64,000 bases of DNA from Wenyingzhuangia sp039768865 (GCF_039768865.1 NZ_JBDMZQ010000026.1); one strand, 5' to 3'. Positions 34,592 to 43,800 are shown, counted from the first letter of the stretch. Notes: a model not told the origin generated them from the sequence alone. Numbers and translations: made by a program.

Positions 34592-35837
34592 TGTAGTTGT
34601 TGTTGTCGTCTTGTTGTTTTTTATGAATGTGAGCGCACAAGAACAACAAATCAAGTCTCTTTTGTCAAATATCGGTTTAGGAACTACTTTTACTGAAGCA
34701 ACCATAGCAGAAAGGGCTCAAGGTGATTTGTCCGTTGTTGGGAATAACAATTATGAATCAGTTACTTTTGTAAATCCTGCATTATTATCAGATTTACAAT
34801 TGACCTCTTTCGGTGGAGCTTTTCAAGTTCAAAGTACTAAAGTTAATACTCAAGATTTGACTTTTAGCAATTCATCAACTACCTTATCTAATATTATTTT
34901 TGGAGTACCATTAGGAATGAAAGGTGGGTTTGCGCTGGGTTTACGTGTTCACTCTGCAATAGGTTTTGATGTAGATTCTGAGAGTTTTTACAACAACGGA
35001 TACGGTACTGTAAATCATATTTATGGAGGTGTAGGGTATCAGATATTCAAGAACTTTTCATTGGGTCTTCAAGCTAATGTGTATTTTGGTGGGATTACAA
35101 AAACACAGGCTTTTAAAAATATCCAGAAATCAACGGTGATGGAGGAGTCTTATAATGTAAAAGGCTTGTCGACCAAAATAGGAGCTCAGTACAAAATCAA
35201 GATATACAAAAGAATCATAGCCCAGCTTGGAGCCTATGGTGTTCTTGGTTACAACCTCTCAGCTAGTGGAAATTCTAAATTCTATGAAGCCTTTGAGTCT
35301 GGTAATAATAACTTCTATGAAAACACAAACAGAACTCCTATTGCTTTGACCCTTTCAGGGATACAAAAAAATGAATTCAAATCTGTAATCGGGTTAGGTT
35401 TAGGAGAAGTAAATCGCTGGTTTGCGGGCGCTTCCTATGAAAGTCAAGGAGCAACAACTTATTCAGGTAATGTTTTCAATCAAACCTACAGTACGCCTCT
35501 ATCTACAAGTTTTGAGCCCTTTTCTAAAGTGAGTATTGGGGGGTATGTAATCCCTAAAAAGTATTCGATAAAAAATTATTTAAGTAGGGTCGTTTACAGA
35601 GCTGGTTTCAAATATGAAAACACAGGTACAGTCCTAAATAATCACACATTAAAAAACATAGCAATGACTTTTGGTTTAGGGTTACCAATAGGTAAGAGAG
35701 TTTCTTATGCTAATTTTGCTGTTGAAATTGGTCAGTTAGGAGCATTATCACAAAATAGTTACCAAGAGGAATATATAAACTTAGGTGTAAGTTTTTCACT
35801 TGCAGATAAGTGGTTTGAAAAAAGATTAATACGTTAA
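34572..35837 (+). CDS. Outer-membrane beta-barrel protein, function unknown
   Basis: This 421-residue protein has a signal peptide (residues 1-22, ending VSAQ) and alternating beta-strand patterns consistent with a barrel. The segment NNYESVTFVNPALLSDL near residue 54 and many glycine/aromatic strands resemble FadL/OmpP1-like flavobacterial transport proteins. I would not assign a substrate. It overlaps coaX and is 15 bp ahead of the TPR protein, in a conserved flavobacterial gene order next to lptC. Confidence 0.75.
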   Translation: MKQKINSVVVVVVLLFFMNVSAQEQQIKSLLSNIGLGTTFTEATIAERAQGDLSVVGNNNYESVTFVNPALLSDLQLTSFGGAFQVQSTKVNTQDLTFSNSSTTLSNIIFGVPLGMKGGFALGLRVHSAIGFDVDSESFYNNGYGTVNHIYGGVGYQIFKNFSLGLQANVYFGGITKTQAFKNIQKSTVMEESYNVKGLSTKIGAQYKIKIYKRIIAQLGAYGVLGYNLSASGNSKFYEAFESGNNNFYENTNRTPIALTLSGIQKNEFKSVIGLGLGEVNRWFAGASYESQGATTYSGNVFNQTYSTPLSTSFEPFSKVSIGGYVIPKKYSIKNYLSRVVYRAGFKYENTGTVLNNHTLKNIAMTFGLGLPIGKRVSYANFAVEIGQLGALSQNSYQEEYINLGVSFSLADKWFEKRLIR

Positions 35838-35852
35838 ATAATCAATAATAAT

Positions 35853-37208
35853 ATGAGAACAAGAATAATAACCTTATTTACAATTTTATTTTCAGTTGTA
35901 ATGCTAAAGTCGTTTGCACAAGAAGATGCAAAGCTGCGTTACAATATGTTGAAAACGGACTATAAGACTAAAAATTATGATTCCGCTTTAAAGAATCTAG
36001 AATGGTGTTTAGAGAATAGTCCAAAGCTAACTGCTAATATTTATATTTATGGTGGAAACCTATTGGGAGCTGTGATCAAGACCTCTCCTGAAAAAATGGA
36101 AAGGGTCGCTGCTTTAGGAAAAAAAATGTATGAGAAAAGATTCGAGAATTTTCCTAATGCCAAACCTGCGAAAGCTCATAGTGACTACGCGGATTTCTTA
36201 GAAGACGTAGGTGCTGATAAAGAAGAGGTTTTTAAACATTATGAAATAGCATTTAAGATTGATCCAGCTAAACTAGGGGTTGGTTCAATAATAAGTTATT
36301 TCACAACTGTATTAGAAAAAAACAAGGAGACTAATTTACAGTATGTGTTCAATACTTATGATACGACAGTGGAAGCAATTAATGCCAAGTTAGAAGGTTA
36401 TCTGAACAATATACAGTTGCTACAGGCAAAGAAAGATCAAGGACAGGCACTGATTACCTCAGAACAAAGAAAATTAAAAGCCTACACGATTAATTCCAAA
36501 GCATTAGGACAGATCGAAGCTATTTTAGATCAAAAAATGGAGGAAATATCAACTTGTGAATACTTAATTCCTCTTTACACAGAGGAGTTTGAAGCGAATA
36601 AAACAAATAAGGTCTGGATTGTGAGGGCGATCAATCGAATGTTTAAGAAAGATTGTACAGAAGATCCTTTGTATGCTGCATTGGTTGAGAAGTATCAAGA
36701 GATTGACCCGTCCCCTGAAGCTTCGGTATTGTACGCAGGTTTGTTGATGGACAAAGGAGAAACAGTAAAAGCAATATCCTTTTTTGATAAAGCTATTTCT
36801 CAAGAAACAGATCCGGTAAAAAAAGCAAAGAACCTATATAAGGTAGCAGATATTTTTAAGAAAAGAGGTCAGTCTGCCAAGGCTGTATCTTACGCAAAGA
36901 AAGCAATCTCAGCAAAACCAAATTATGGTAGGGCATATACGATGATTGCTTCTCTATATGCAAGTAGCGCAAATAAGTGTGGTAAAAATGAATTTGAAAA
37001 GCGCATGGTTTATGTTGCTGCAAAATCTTATGCACTGAAGGCAAGCAGAGTGGACCCAAGTATTGGTGTATATGCTTCTAAGCTAGCAAAAGCCTATGCT
37101 GCAAACCAGCCAAGTAAAAAACTAATTTTCAATAATGAATTAGGATTGAAATCAGGAGATTCTTACACCATTAAATGTTGGATAGGAGAAACAGTTAGAA
37201 TTCCTTAA
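35853..37208 (+). CDS. Secreted tetratricopeptide-repeat protein
   Basis: This 451-residue protein has a signal peptide (about residues 1-22) and mainly helical repeats. The clearest TPR units are at about residues 285-365 (for example AVSYAKKAISAKPNYGRAYTMIASLYA). It probably scaffolds protein contacts in the periplasm or at the outer membrane. It is the third gene of coaX-OMP-TPR and is followed by a terminator. Confidence 0.82.
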   Translation: MRTRIITLFTILFSVVMLKSFAQEDAKLRYNMLKTDYKTKNYDSALKNLEWCLENSPKLTANIYIYGGNLLGAVIKTSPEKMERVAALGKKMYEKRFENFPNAKPAKAHSDYADFLEDVGADKEEVFKHYEIAFKIDPAKLGVGSIISYFTTVLEKNKETNLQYVFNTYDTTVEAINAKLEGYLNNIQLLQAKKDQGQALITSEQRKLKAYTINSKALGQIEAILDQKMEEISTCEYLIPLYTEEFEANKTNKVWIVRAINRMFKKDCTEDPLYAALVEKYQEIDPSPEASVLYAGLLMDKGETVKAISFFDKAISQETDPVKKAKNLYKVADIFKKRGQSAKAVSYAKKAISAKPNYGRAYTMIASLYASSANKCGKNEFEKRMVYVAAKSYALKASRVDPSIGVYASKLAKAYAANQPSKKLIFNNELGLKSGDSYTIKCWIGETVRIP

Positions 37209-37230
37209 CCTTAGTTTTTTACAGATATAA

Positions 37231-37264
37231 AAAAGCCAAAGATTTTTATCTTTGGTTTTTTTTT
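37231..37264 (+). terminator. Terminator of the coaX-OMP-TPR operon
   Basis: An 8-bp core stem (37236-37243 with 37248-37255), extended by A/T pairs, has loop TTTT and a run of nine T. Confidence 0.85.
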
Positions 37265-37288
37265 CATCAAGGTCAAGAAAGTAATCAT

Positions 37289-37311
37289 TAAGATTATCAT
37301 TTATAATCTTA
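37289..37311. promoter_or_regulatory. Dyad upstream of lptC
   Basis: A perfect 9-bp inverted repeat (37289-37297 with 37303-37311, spacer CATTT) runs into the first two bases of the lptC -7 box. It could be an operator or a DNA hairpin. No bound factor is known. Confidence 0.35.
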
Positions 37312-37317
37312 TATTTG
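37310..37317 (+). promoter_or_regulatory. -7 box upstream of lptC
   Basis: TATATTTG is an exact TAnnTTTG, 18 bp before the lptC ATG. Confidence 0.5.
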
Positions 37318-37335
37318 TAATAGTAGTTAAAAGAC

Positions 37336-37917
37336 ATGAACAAGATAATGAGCGTTGTTTTTAGGTATACATTTCATTTTAAAATACTTGTTTTGTTCTT
37401 GTTTTTGGTTAGTTGTAAAAATTCTTCAAAAGAAATTAATGATTTTTTAGCAGATAAAAATTTACCAATTGGTGTCACTGAAAATATAAATTATGTCTAC
37501 AAGGATTCTGGAAGAGTAACAAGTAAAATGATTGCTCCTCTGTATTGGGATTTTACAAATAGAAAATTAAACCCTTATTCAGAGTTCCCGAAAGGGGTAA
37601 AAATTGTAAGGATAAATAGTCATACCAGAGATTCAATAACCATTATAGGTGACTATGCAATCAGTTATGAAAACACCAATATTTCCGAAATCATAGGAAA
37701 TGTGGTTGTGGTCAATCATAATGAGGGAGTAACGTTAAACACAGATCAAATGTATTGGGATCAAAAAGAGGGGTACTATTTTACCCAAAACCCATTTGAA
37801 ATCAGTACTGATACAGATACCATAACTGGAGTAGGATTTGAGTCTAGGAGTGATTTGAGTAATTGGATATTAAACGAAACAAAAGGCGATTTTGTCGTCG
37901 ATAAAAAAGAGAAATAA
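37336..37917 (+). CDS. lptC: LPS export protein LptC
   Basis: This 193-residue protein has one N-terminal hydrophobic segment ending in a lipobox-like LVSC (Cys27), then a beta-jellyroll domain of the LptC type with NYVYKDSGRVTSKMIAP and ANLVVVN-like sequence (NVVVVNHNEGVTLNTDQMYWD). It links the inner-membrane LPS flippase to the periplasmic bridge. It opens a run of lptC, a small membrane protein, CNNM and parvulin genes. Confidence 0.9.
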   Translation: MNKIMSVVFRYTFHFKILVLFLFLVSCKNSSKEINDFLADKNLPIGVTENINYVYKDSGRVTSKMIAPLYWDFTNRKLNPYSEFPKGVKIVRINSHTRDSITIIGDYAISYENTNISEIIGNVVVVNHNEGVTLNTDQMYWDQKEGYYFTQNPFEISTDTDTITGVGFESRSDLSNWILNETKGDFVVDKKEK

Positions 37918-37918
37918 G

Positions 37919-38104
37919 ATGTATAAGTTTTCAAAAATTATAGAGTGGGGGTATTTAGTTGTTGGAATTGTATTTCTAGTCGAAATATTTAACCACTGGA
38001 ATACTGACAGGTCAAAAGCAATCGTTTCAATATTAATGGCCACTCTTGCCCTATTTATGTTTGTTTTTAAACGCAGATTTAGACAAAAACGCACAGAAAA
38101 ATAA
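37919..38104 (+). CDS. Small two-helix membrane protein
   Basis: This 61-residue protein starts MYKFSKIIEWGYL one base after the lptC stop codon. Two hydrophobic segments (about residues 10-24 and 34-49) are followed by a strongly basic tail (KRRFRQKRTEK). The family is not named. Its tight packing between lptC and the CNNM gene (5-bp gap) says it is real and co-transcribed. It may help assemble or anchor one of these envelope proteins, which is speculation from position only. Confidence 0.75.
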   Translation: MYKFSKIIEWGYLVVGIVFLVEIFNHWNTDRSKAIVSILMATLALFMFVFKRRFRQKRTEK

Positions 38105-38109
38105 AATTT

Positions 38110-39372
38110 ATGGATCTAGAAATCCTAATCATTTTAATTTCTATCCTGTCTTCAGCCTTTTTTTCGGGTTTAGAAATAGCCTTCGTTTCCTCAAATAAGC
38201 TACAAGTTGCTCTTGAGAAAAAAAAAGAGGGTTTGACGTCTCGCTTATTGACCAAGTTAACTGAAAAGTCCTCAAAGTTTATTACGACCATGTTGGTTGG
38301 GAATAATATAGCTTTGGTTATCTATAGTTTTTATATGGGTAAGAGATTAGTAACTCTATTTCCAGAAGACATGAATGATTTTACTTTATTATTCTTACAA
38401 ACGATTATTTCTACATTCGTCATTTTAGTTACTGCAGAATTTCTGCCAAAAGCAATATTCAGAGTTTACGCCAATGAGATGCTAATTATCTTTGCACTCC
38501 CTGCTTACTTGTTCTATTTGTTATTTCATCTTTTGTCTAGCTTCATAGAACAAATATCTAACGGATTGTTAAAATTAATTTTCGGAGCCAATCAAGATAA
38601 TGATGAGAAAGCGTTTAGCAAAGAAGAATTAGGTCATTATATTGACAAACAGTTAGAAATAGGTAAAAAAGATGATGAGATAGATTCAGAAATACAGATT
38701 TTTCAAAACGCACTAAGTTTTAACTCAGTAAAAGCTCGTGAAATCATGGTGCCAAGAACAGATATTGAAGCCATAGAAATTCACGACAAAGTAAGTAAAC
38801 TCAAACAACAATTTGTAGATACAGGTTTTTCAAAGATTTTAATTTATAAGACATCCTTGGATGATATCGTTGGCTATGTTCATGCTTACGAAATGTTTAA
38901 AAAGCCCAAATCTATTAAGTCCATTTTATTACCTGTAGAATATATACCAGAGTCTATGATGATAAATGAGGTCTTAAATTTGATGACGAAAAAACGAAAG
39001 AGTATTGCAGTCGTTATTGACGAATATGGGGGTACCTCTGGACTCATCACTGTCGAAGACATCATTGAGGAATTGTTTGGTGAAATTGAAGATGAGCATG
39101 ATAAAATAGCTTTGGTTGATGAGCAGATTGGTGATCATGAGTTTGAATTGTCTGCAAGACTTGAAGTGGATTATTTGAATGAAGCGTATGATTTGAAAAT
39201 ACCAATATCAGATTCTTATGAAACTTTAGGAGGCTATATTTTGGAAAGTACTGAAGATATTCCTCAGTTGGGAGAAGAATTTCAGATGGATGATTTTTTC
39301 ATTAAAATAACCCAAGTTAGTAGTGCTAGGATAGAAGAAATTTATCTTAAATCTAATTATTCTTCAGAATAA
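38110..39372 (+). CDS. CNNM/CorC-type transporter (hemolysin family)
   Basis: This 420-residue protein has an N-terminal DUF21/CNNM transmembrane domain at about residues 1-150 with SAFFSGLEIAFVSSNK. A CBS pair (about 195-320) includes REIMVPRTDIEAI and VVIDEYGGTSGLITVEDIIEELFGEI-type sequence, and a C-terminal CorC/HlyC domain follows. Proteins of this architecture are linked to Mg2+ or Co2+ efflux. The old name hemolysin is historical. It is in the lptC operon. Confidence 0.92.
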   Translation: MDLEILIILISILSSAFFSGLEIAFVSSNKLQVALEKKKEGLTSRLLTKLTEKSSKFITTMLVGNNIALVIYSFYMGKRLVTLFPEDMNDFTLLFLQTIISTFVILVTAEFLPKAIFRVYANEMLIIFALPAYLFYLLFHLLSSFIEQISNGLLKLIFGANQDNDEKAFSKEELGHYIDKQLEIGKKDDEIDSEIQIFQNALSFNSVKAREIMVPRTDIEAIEIHDKVSKLKQQFVDTGFSKILIYKTSLDDIVGYVHAYEMFKKPKSIKSILLPVEYIPESMMINEVLNLMTKKRKSIAVVIDEYGGTSGLITVEDIIEELFGEIEDEHDKIALVDEQIGDHEFELSARLEVDYLNEAYDLKIPISDSYETLGGYILESTEDIPQLGEEFQMDDFFIKITQVSSARIEEIYLKSNYSSE

Positions 39373-39460
39373 TTTTTTTCTCTTAAAAACTTCCTTTTTG
39401 TTTTCTGATATCAATTGAAATTGTATTTTAGCGAACAATCAAAAAATTACATATACATAA

Positions 39461-41611
39461 ATGGCAATATTATCAAAAATAAGAGATCGCTCAGGGTTTT
39501 TAATCATCGTTATTGGATTAGCAATGTTTTCCTTCGTAGTAAGTCCTAAAAATATTATAGATTTTTTTAATAGCAAAAACATAGATGCGATAGGAGTAGT
39601 AAATGGAAAAGATGCATCCTATAAAGTATTTGCAACTCGTGTTGAAAATTTCAAAGCTCAAAACAGAAACGCATCTGCTTATGGTGGTATGTATGTGGAG
39701 AACATGGTTTGGAATCAATTGGTTAGAGAAAAAATATACGAAACAAAATTAGCTGAAGCAGGAGTTGTTATTAGTGAGGGAGAAATTTGGGAAGCAATTA
39801 TTTCTAGTAAAGAAGTAGTCAATTCAAATCAGTTCAAGGATAGTGAAGGAAACTTTGATGAAAATAAGTTAAAAGCTTATATTTCTGGATTAGAGTCTGA
39901 CGCCTCAGAACAGGGAAGAAATTTATTACAAGGATGGTTAAATTATGAAAAAGCAATTAAGCAGAACCTATTAACTCAAGCTTATAACTCTTTAGTCAAT
40001 GTAGGTGTTACTGTTTCTGAAACAGAAGCAGTTAACGATTATGTTTTCAACAATACAAGTGTTAGTGCAGATTATGTTTACTTACCTTTTTCATCAATCC
40101 CAAATACGGATGTGAAAGTAAGTAAAGATGATGTCGCTAATTATATCAACGATCATGCTGATTTATATCAAACAGAAGCAACAAGAGATTTAAATTTAGT
40201 CAAGTTTTCATTTACGGCTTCGCAAGAAGATGAGGAAGAAATCAAGCAAAGCTTGTCTAATTTGATTGAAGATAAAGAAGAATACAATAAGATATCTAAG
40301 TCGACTGAATTAATTGAAGGGTTCAAAAACACAAAAGACGGATTTTTATTTGCTCAAGAAAGTGATTCGGACTTACCATTAATAGAAAGGTTTCAGTTTG
40401 AAAATGAATTGCCAACAATTGCCAAAGAAAAAATCAAAAATGCATCTGTGGGAAGTGTTGTAGGTCCATATAAATTTTCACAATACTACAAAATATCAAA
40501 ACTATTAGAAGTGAAACAAATTCCTGATTCTGTTCAAGCAAGTCATATTTTGATAAATTTTGCAGGGGCTCAATCAGCTCAACCAACTGTTACACGAACT
40601 ATGGCAGAAGCACAAAAATTGGCTGATAGTCTATTAATAGTGCTTTCAAAGTCAAAGAGAAAATTTGGAACTATCGCTCAAAATTATTCTTCAGACCCTG
40701 GATCAGCAAGCAAAAAAGGTTCTCTAGGTTGGTTTGGTTACAGCGCTATGGTGCCAGAGTTTAGAGATTTCTGTTTTGAAAACAAAAGGAAGTCAGTAGG
40801 TATAGTTAGAACAGCTTATGGTTTTCACATCATCAAAATAGAAAATCAAAAGAACTTCAAAAAAGCATACAAGTTAGCAACAATTTCAAGACAAATACAA
40901 GCTTCAGAAAAAACAGAAAATAAAGTCTTTGAGCAAGCGGAAACTTTTGCTAATGACATAAGAAATGGAGGAGACTTTGTTGCTATTGCCAAAGAGAGAA
41001 ATTATGCTGTAAATCCAGTCAATGGATTAAAAGAATTAGATGTTTATATTGGGTCCGTAGGGGAGAATAGAAGAATTGTTAAATGGTCTTTTGATGCTGA
41101 GACAGCAGTAAATGATATGCAACGTTTTGATTTAGATGAAAAAGGGTATGTGGTTGCGGTGCTAACCAAAAAGCAGGAGAAAGGATTGATGTCTCCGAGT
41201 AGTGCATTTACTAAGGTAGAGCCAATTTTACTCAAACAGAAGAAAGCTAAAATTCTAGAAGAAAAAATGTTAGCAAGCAGTTTGGTTTCAATAGCAGAAA
41301 CTAATAGCGTTAAAGTTGAGCATTTTGATGATGTTACTTTAGGCGCGCCAACCATACCGGGTGTAGGAATTGAACCAGGAGTCATTAGTGCTGCGGCGGT
41401 TAGTAAAGAAGGTGCTTTGGTGACTAACGTTATCGGTGTTAAAGGTTTGTTTGCGATTGTAAACAAATCAACAAAAATTCCAGAAGTGGATGCAACTAAG
41501 GTTGATGTCAAGGCAGTGGCCAATAAAGTGAAATCAAATTTATCTAGTCAATTGTTTAGTGCTTTGAAAGAAGAGGCTATAATCGAAGATTTTAGGGCTT
41601 CACGCTACTAG
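39461..41611 (+). CDS. Membrane-anchored parvulin peptidylprolyl isomerase (PpiD/SurA-like)
   Basis: This 716-residue protein has one N-terminal membrane anchor (about residues 12-33) followed by a SurA/PpiD N-terminal chaperone domain. A parvulin rotamase domain sits at about 360-460, seen in VQASHILINF, YSSDPGSASKKGSLGWFG and AYGFHIIKI. A long C-terminal region may hold a degenerate second domain. It should fold outer-membrane proteins in the periplasm. The length and single anchor fit the flavobacterial PpiD group. Confidence 0.92.
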   Translation: MAILSKIRDRSGFLIIVIGLAMFSFVVSPKNIIDFFNSKNIDAIGVVNGKDASYKVFATRVENFKAQNRNASAYGGMYVENMVWNQLVREKIYETKLAEAGVVISEGEIWEAIISSKEVVNSNQFKDSEGNFDENKLKAYISGLESDASEQGRNLLQGWLNYEKAIKQNLLTQAYNSLVNVGVTVSETEAVNDYVFNNTSVSADYVYLPFSSIPNTDVKVSKDDVANYINDHADLYQTEATRDLNLVKFSFTASQEDEEEIKQSLSNLIEDKEEYNKISKSTELIEGFKNTKDGFLFAQESDSDLPLIERFQFENELPTIAKEKIKNASVGSVVGPYKFSQYYKISKLLEVKQIPDSVQASHILINFAGAQSAQPTVTRTMAEAQKLADSLLIVLSKSKRKFGTIAQNYSSDPGSASKKGSLGWFGYSAMVPEFRDFCFENKRKSVGIVRTAYGFHIIKIENQKNFKKAYKLATISRQIQASEKTENKVFEQAETFANDIRNGGDFVAIAKERNYAVNPVNGLKELDVYIGSVGENRRIVKWSFDAETAVNDMQRFDLDEKGYVVAVLTKKQEKGLMSPSSAFTKVEPILLKQKKAKILEEKMLASSLVSIAETNSVKVEHFDDVTLGAPTIPGVGIEPGVISAAAVSKEGALVTNVIGVKGLFAIVNKSTKIPEVDATKVDVKAVANKVKSNLSSQLFSALKEEAIIEDFRASRY

Positions 41612-41631
41612 TGTTCATACTAATAACAAAC

Positions 41632-41659
41632 AAAAAGAGGCTTTGAAGCCTCTTTTTTT
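41632..41659 (+). terminator. Terminator of the parvulin gene
   Basis: An 11-bp stem (41632-41642 with 41647-41657) with loop TTGA and a T7 run. The last T bases overlap the -33 TTTG of the prfB promoter. Confidence 0.88.
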
Positions 41660-41688
41660 GTACTCAACATTAACGTTTATTATCTTTG
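41657..41688 (+). promoter_or_regulatory. prfB promoter (-33 and -7)
   Basis: TTTG (41657-41660), a 20-bp spacer, and TATCTTTG (41681-41688) are all exact. Only 7 nt separate the -7 box from the prfB ATG. Confidence 0.75.
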
Positions 41689-41695
41689 TTAGTAT

Positions 41696-42802
41696 ATGAT
41701 TAATCAAGAACAATTATTGAAGCTGGTAGGAAGAGTTACCAAACTTAAAAAATACCTGGAAATAGATAAAAAGCTGGTTGAGATTGCTAATCAGGAAGAA
41801 AAATCTATTGCACCCGACTTTTGGAATTATCCCAAGAAAGCAGAAAAGCATATGAGGGAACTCAGGGCTTTGAAGAAATGGGTAGATGATTATAAACATG
41901 CAAGTACTTGTGTAGAAGATTTAGGGGTTACGCTTGAGTTTTATAAAGAAGGAGAAGCCACTGAAGAGGAGGTAAATCTTTTGGAAGAAGAAACAGTTCG
42001 TTTGATAGAAGATATTGAATTCAGAAATATGCTTTCTGATGAAGGAGATGAGATGAGCGCTGTATTACAAATTACTGCAGGTGCTGGAGGTACAGAAAGT
42101 TGTGATTGGGCAGCAATGCTTTTGCGTATGTACACGATGTGGTCCAATAAGCAAGGGTTTAAGATCAAGGAATTAAACATGCAAGATGGGGATACCGTAG
42201 GGATTAAAACGGTGTCTATTGAAATAGAAGGAGAATTTGCTTTTGGATACTTAAAGGGAGAGAATGGTGTACATCGTTTGGTTCGTATTTCTCCTTTTGA
42301 TAGCAATGCCAAAAGGCATACGTCGTTTGCCTCAGTTTATGTTTACCCTCTAGTTGACGATTCTATAGAAATTAAAATAGATCCTTCTGAATATACGTTT
42401 GAAACGATGAGGGCTAGTGGAGCTGGAGGACAAAATGTAAACAAAGTTGAGACAGCGGTTCGTTTACGTCATCACCCCACGGGAATTATTATAGAAAATT
42501 CGGAAACACGATCTCAATTAGATAATAAAACAAAAGCGATGCAACTTTTGAAATCTCAGTTGTATGAGTTGGAGCTACAGAAGAAGATGGCGGCTAGAAC
42601 TGAGATAGAAGCAAATAAAATGAAAATAGATTTTGGTTCTCAAATTCGTAATTATGTCATGCATCCTTATAAACTTGTCAAGGATGTCAGGACTTTGCAT
42701 GAAACTGGAAATGTGGATGCTGTGATGAATGGTGCTATTGACGGTTTTTTAAAGTCTTATTTGATGATGTCAGGTCAACCCGAACAGAAAGATGAATTAT
42801 AG
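41696..42802 (+). CDS. prfB: Peptide chain release factor 2
   Basis: This 368-residue protein terminates translation at UGA and UAA. The codon-recognition SPF tripeptide (RISPFDSNAKRHTSF) is at about residue 200, and the GGQ motif (ASGAGGQNVNKVETAV), which triggers peptide release, is near 245. Unlike E. coli prfB there is no in-frame TGA near codon 26: the equivalent place reads KKYLEIDKK in one frame, so no programmed frameshift is needed. The ATG at 41696 is used by a near-leaderless promoter. Confidence 0.96.
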   Translation: MINQEQLLKLVGRVTKLKKYLEIDKKLVEIANQEEKSIAPDFWNYPKKAEKHMRELRALKKWVDDYKHASTCVEDLGVTLEFYKEGEATEEEVNLLEEETVRLIEDIEFRNMLSDEGDEMSAVLQITAGAGGTESCDWAAMLLRMYTMWSNKQGFKIKELNMQDGDTVGIKTVSIEIEGEFAFGYLKGENGVHRLVRISPFDSNAKRHTSFASVYVYPLVDDSIEIKIDPSEYTFETMRASGAGGQNVNKVETAVRLRHHPTGIIIENSETRSQLDNKTKAMQLLKSQLYELELQKKMAARTEIEANKMKIDFGSQIRNYVMHPYKLVKDVRTLHETGNVDAVMNGAIDGFLKSYLMMSGQPEQKDEL

Positions 42803-42829
42803 CCTTAATTATAGAATTCCAAAAGCCAA

Positions 42830-43171
42830 ATGATTAAAATATTTCACAATCCACGCTGTGCAAAAAGTAGAGGTGGCGTAGCTTTTTTAGAAGAAAAGGG
42901 TGTTTCGTTTGAAATCGTGAAGTATTTAGACGATCCTTTTACCGTTGAGAGTTTGTCTCAAATCATTGCAGTGTTAAAGATTAAGCCTTTAGCTTTAGTT
43001 CGCAAAAATGAAGCTGACTGGAAGCATAATTTTAAGGGCAAAGAGTTGTCAGATTCTCAAGTCATTCAAGCCATGATAGATTACCCAAAATTAATTGAGC
43101 GTCCTATCGTGATTAATTTTGATAGAGCAGTTGTGGCAAGGCCTACATCGTTAATAGATCAAATTTTATAG
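42830..43171 (+). CDS. ArsC-family (glutaredoxin-type) reductase
   Basis: This 113-residue thioredoxin-fold protein has the ArsC/Spx active-site region HNPRCAKSR at residues 5-13 (one Cys followed by Ser) and the conserved ERPIV motif near 90. Such proteins include arsenate reductases and YffB-like proteins of unknown role. No arsenic resistance genes are near, so arsenate reduction is unproven. It stands between prfB and the pseudouridine synthase, 7 bp upstream of the latter. Confidence 0.85.
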   Translation: MIKIFHNPRCAKSRGGVAFLEEKGVSFEIVKYLDDPFTVESLSQIIAVLKIKPLALVRKNEADWKHNFKGKELSDSQVIQAMIDYPKLIERPIVINFDRAVVARPTSLIDQIL

Positions 43172-43178
43172 AATTACT

Positions 43179-43751
43179 TTGCACAAGCATTATATCATAC
43201 ATAAGCCATACGGTTACTTGTCACAATTTAGGAGTGGTGAGAGATTAGCACATAAAAAAAAATATTTAGGTGATTTGTATGATGTTCCAGAAGGAACTAT
43301 GGCTATAGGAAGACTTGATGAACCTAGTGAGGGGTTGTTATTGCTAACAACAAATGGTCTAGTGAGTGAGCAAATAAGGTCAAATAAGGTAGAAAAAGAG
43401 TATCATGTTCAAGTTGATGGGCGCATAACGCAAAAGGCTATAGATGAGCTGAAAACGGGGGTTACTATTAGTGTAAATAAGCAAGATTATAAAACTAAAA
43501 TTGCTCATGTAGAAGGTATTAAAACGCCTCACGTTTTACCTTACAGATCAAAAAGAATAAGAGATGATAGGCATGGTCCTACCTCCTGGGTTGCTATCAC
43601 AATAAAAGAGGGCAAATTTAGGCAAGTTAGAAAAATGTGTGCTGCGGTTGGTTTTCCTGTTTTAAGGCTAATTAGGGTACGTGTAGGTGTAATGAGCTTA
43701 TCACAGATTGGCAGGGAAGGAATTTTAGAAGTAGAGAATTTGTTTTCTTAA
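43179..43751 (+). CDS. RsuA/RluE-type rRNA pseudouridine synthase
   Basis: This 190-residue enzyme has the catalytic GRLDEPSEGLLLLTTNG motif with the active Asp and the later GKFRQVRKMCAAVGFPVLRLIRVRVG motif of the RsuA group. It lacks the N-terminal S4 domain, as RluE does. No ATG lies in frame upstream; TTG at 43179 is the best start and gives MHKHYIIHKPYGYLSQF. The rRNA site is unknown (RluE modifies 23S U2457 in E. coli). Confidence 0.9.
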   Translation: MHKHYIIHKPYGYLSQFRSGERLAHKKKYLGDLYDVPEGTMAIGRLDEPSEGLLLLTTNGLVSEQIRSNKVEKEYHVQVDGRITQKAIDELKTGVTISVNKQDYKTKIAHVEGIKTPHVLPYRSKRIRDDRHGPTSWVAITIKEGKFRQVRKMCAAVGFPVLRLIRVRVGVMSLSQIGREGILEVENLFS

Positions 43752-43800
43752 TGTATTTTATTCTATGTTGATTGTATTGAAAAAGATACAAATGTGCATC

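Noticed and set aside
41760..41790. A programmed frameshift site in prfB like that of E. coli.
   Set aside because: There is no in-frame TGA and the frame is continuous through the equivalent region.
42830..43171. Arsenic resistance function for the ArsC-like protein.
   Set aside because: The fold and HNPRCAKSR motif fit ArsC, but no arsB, arsR or acr3 gene is nearby, so the name would overstate what is known.
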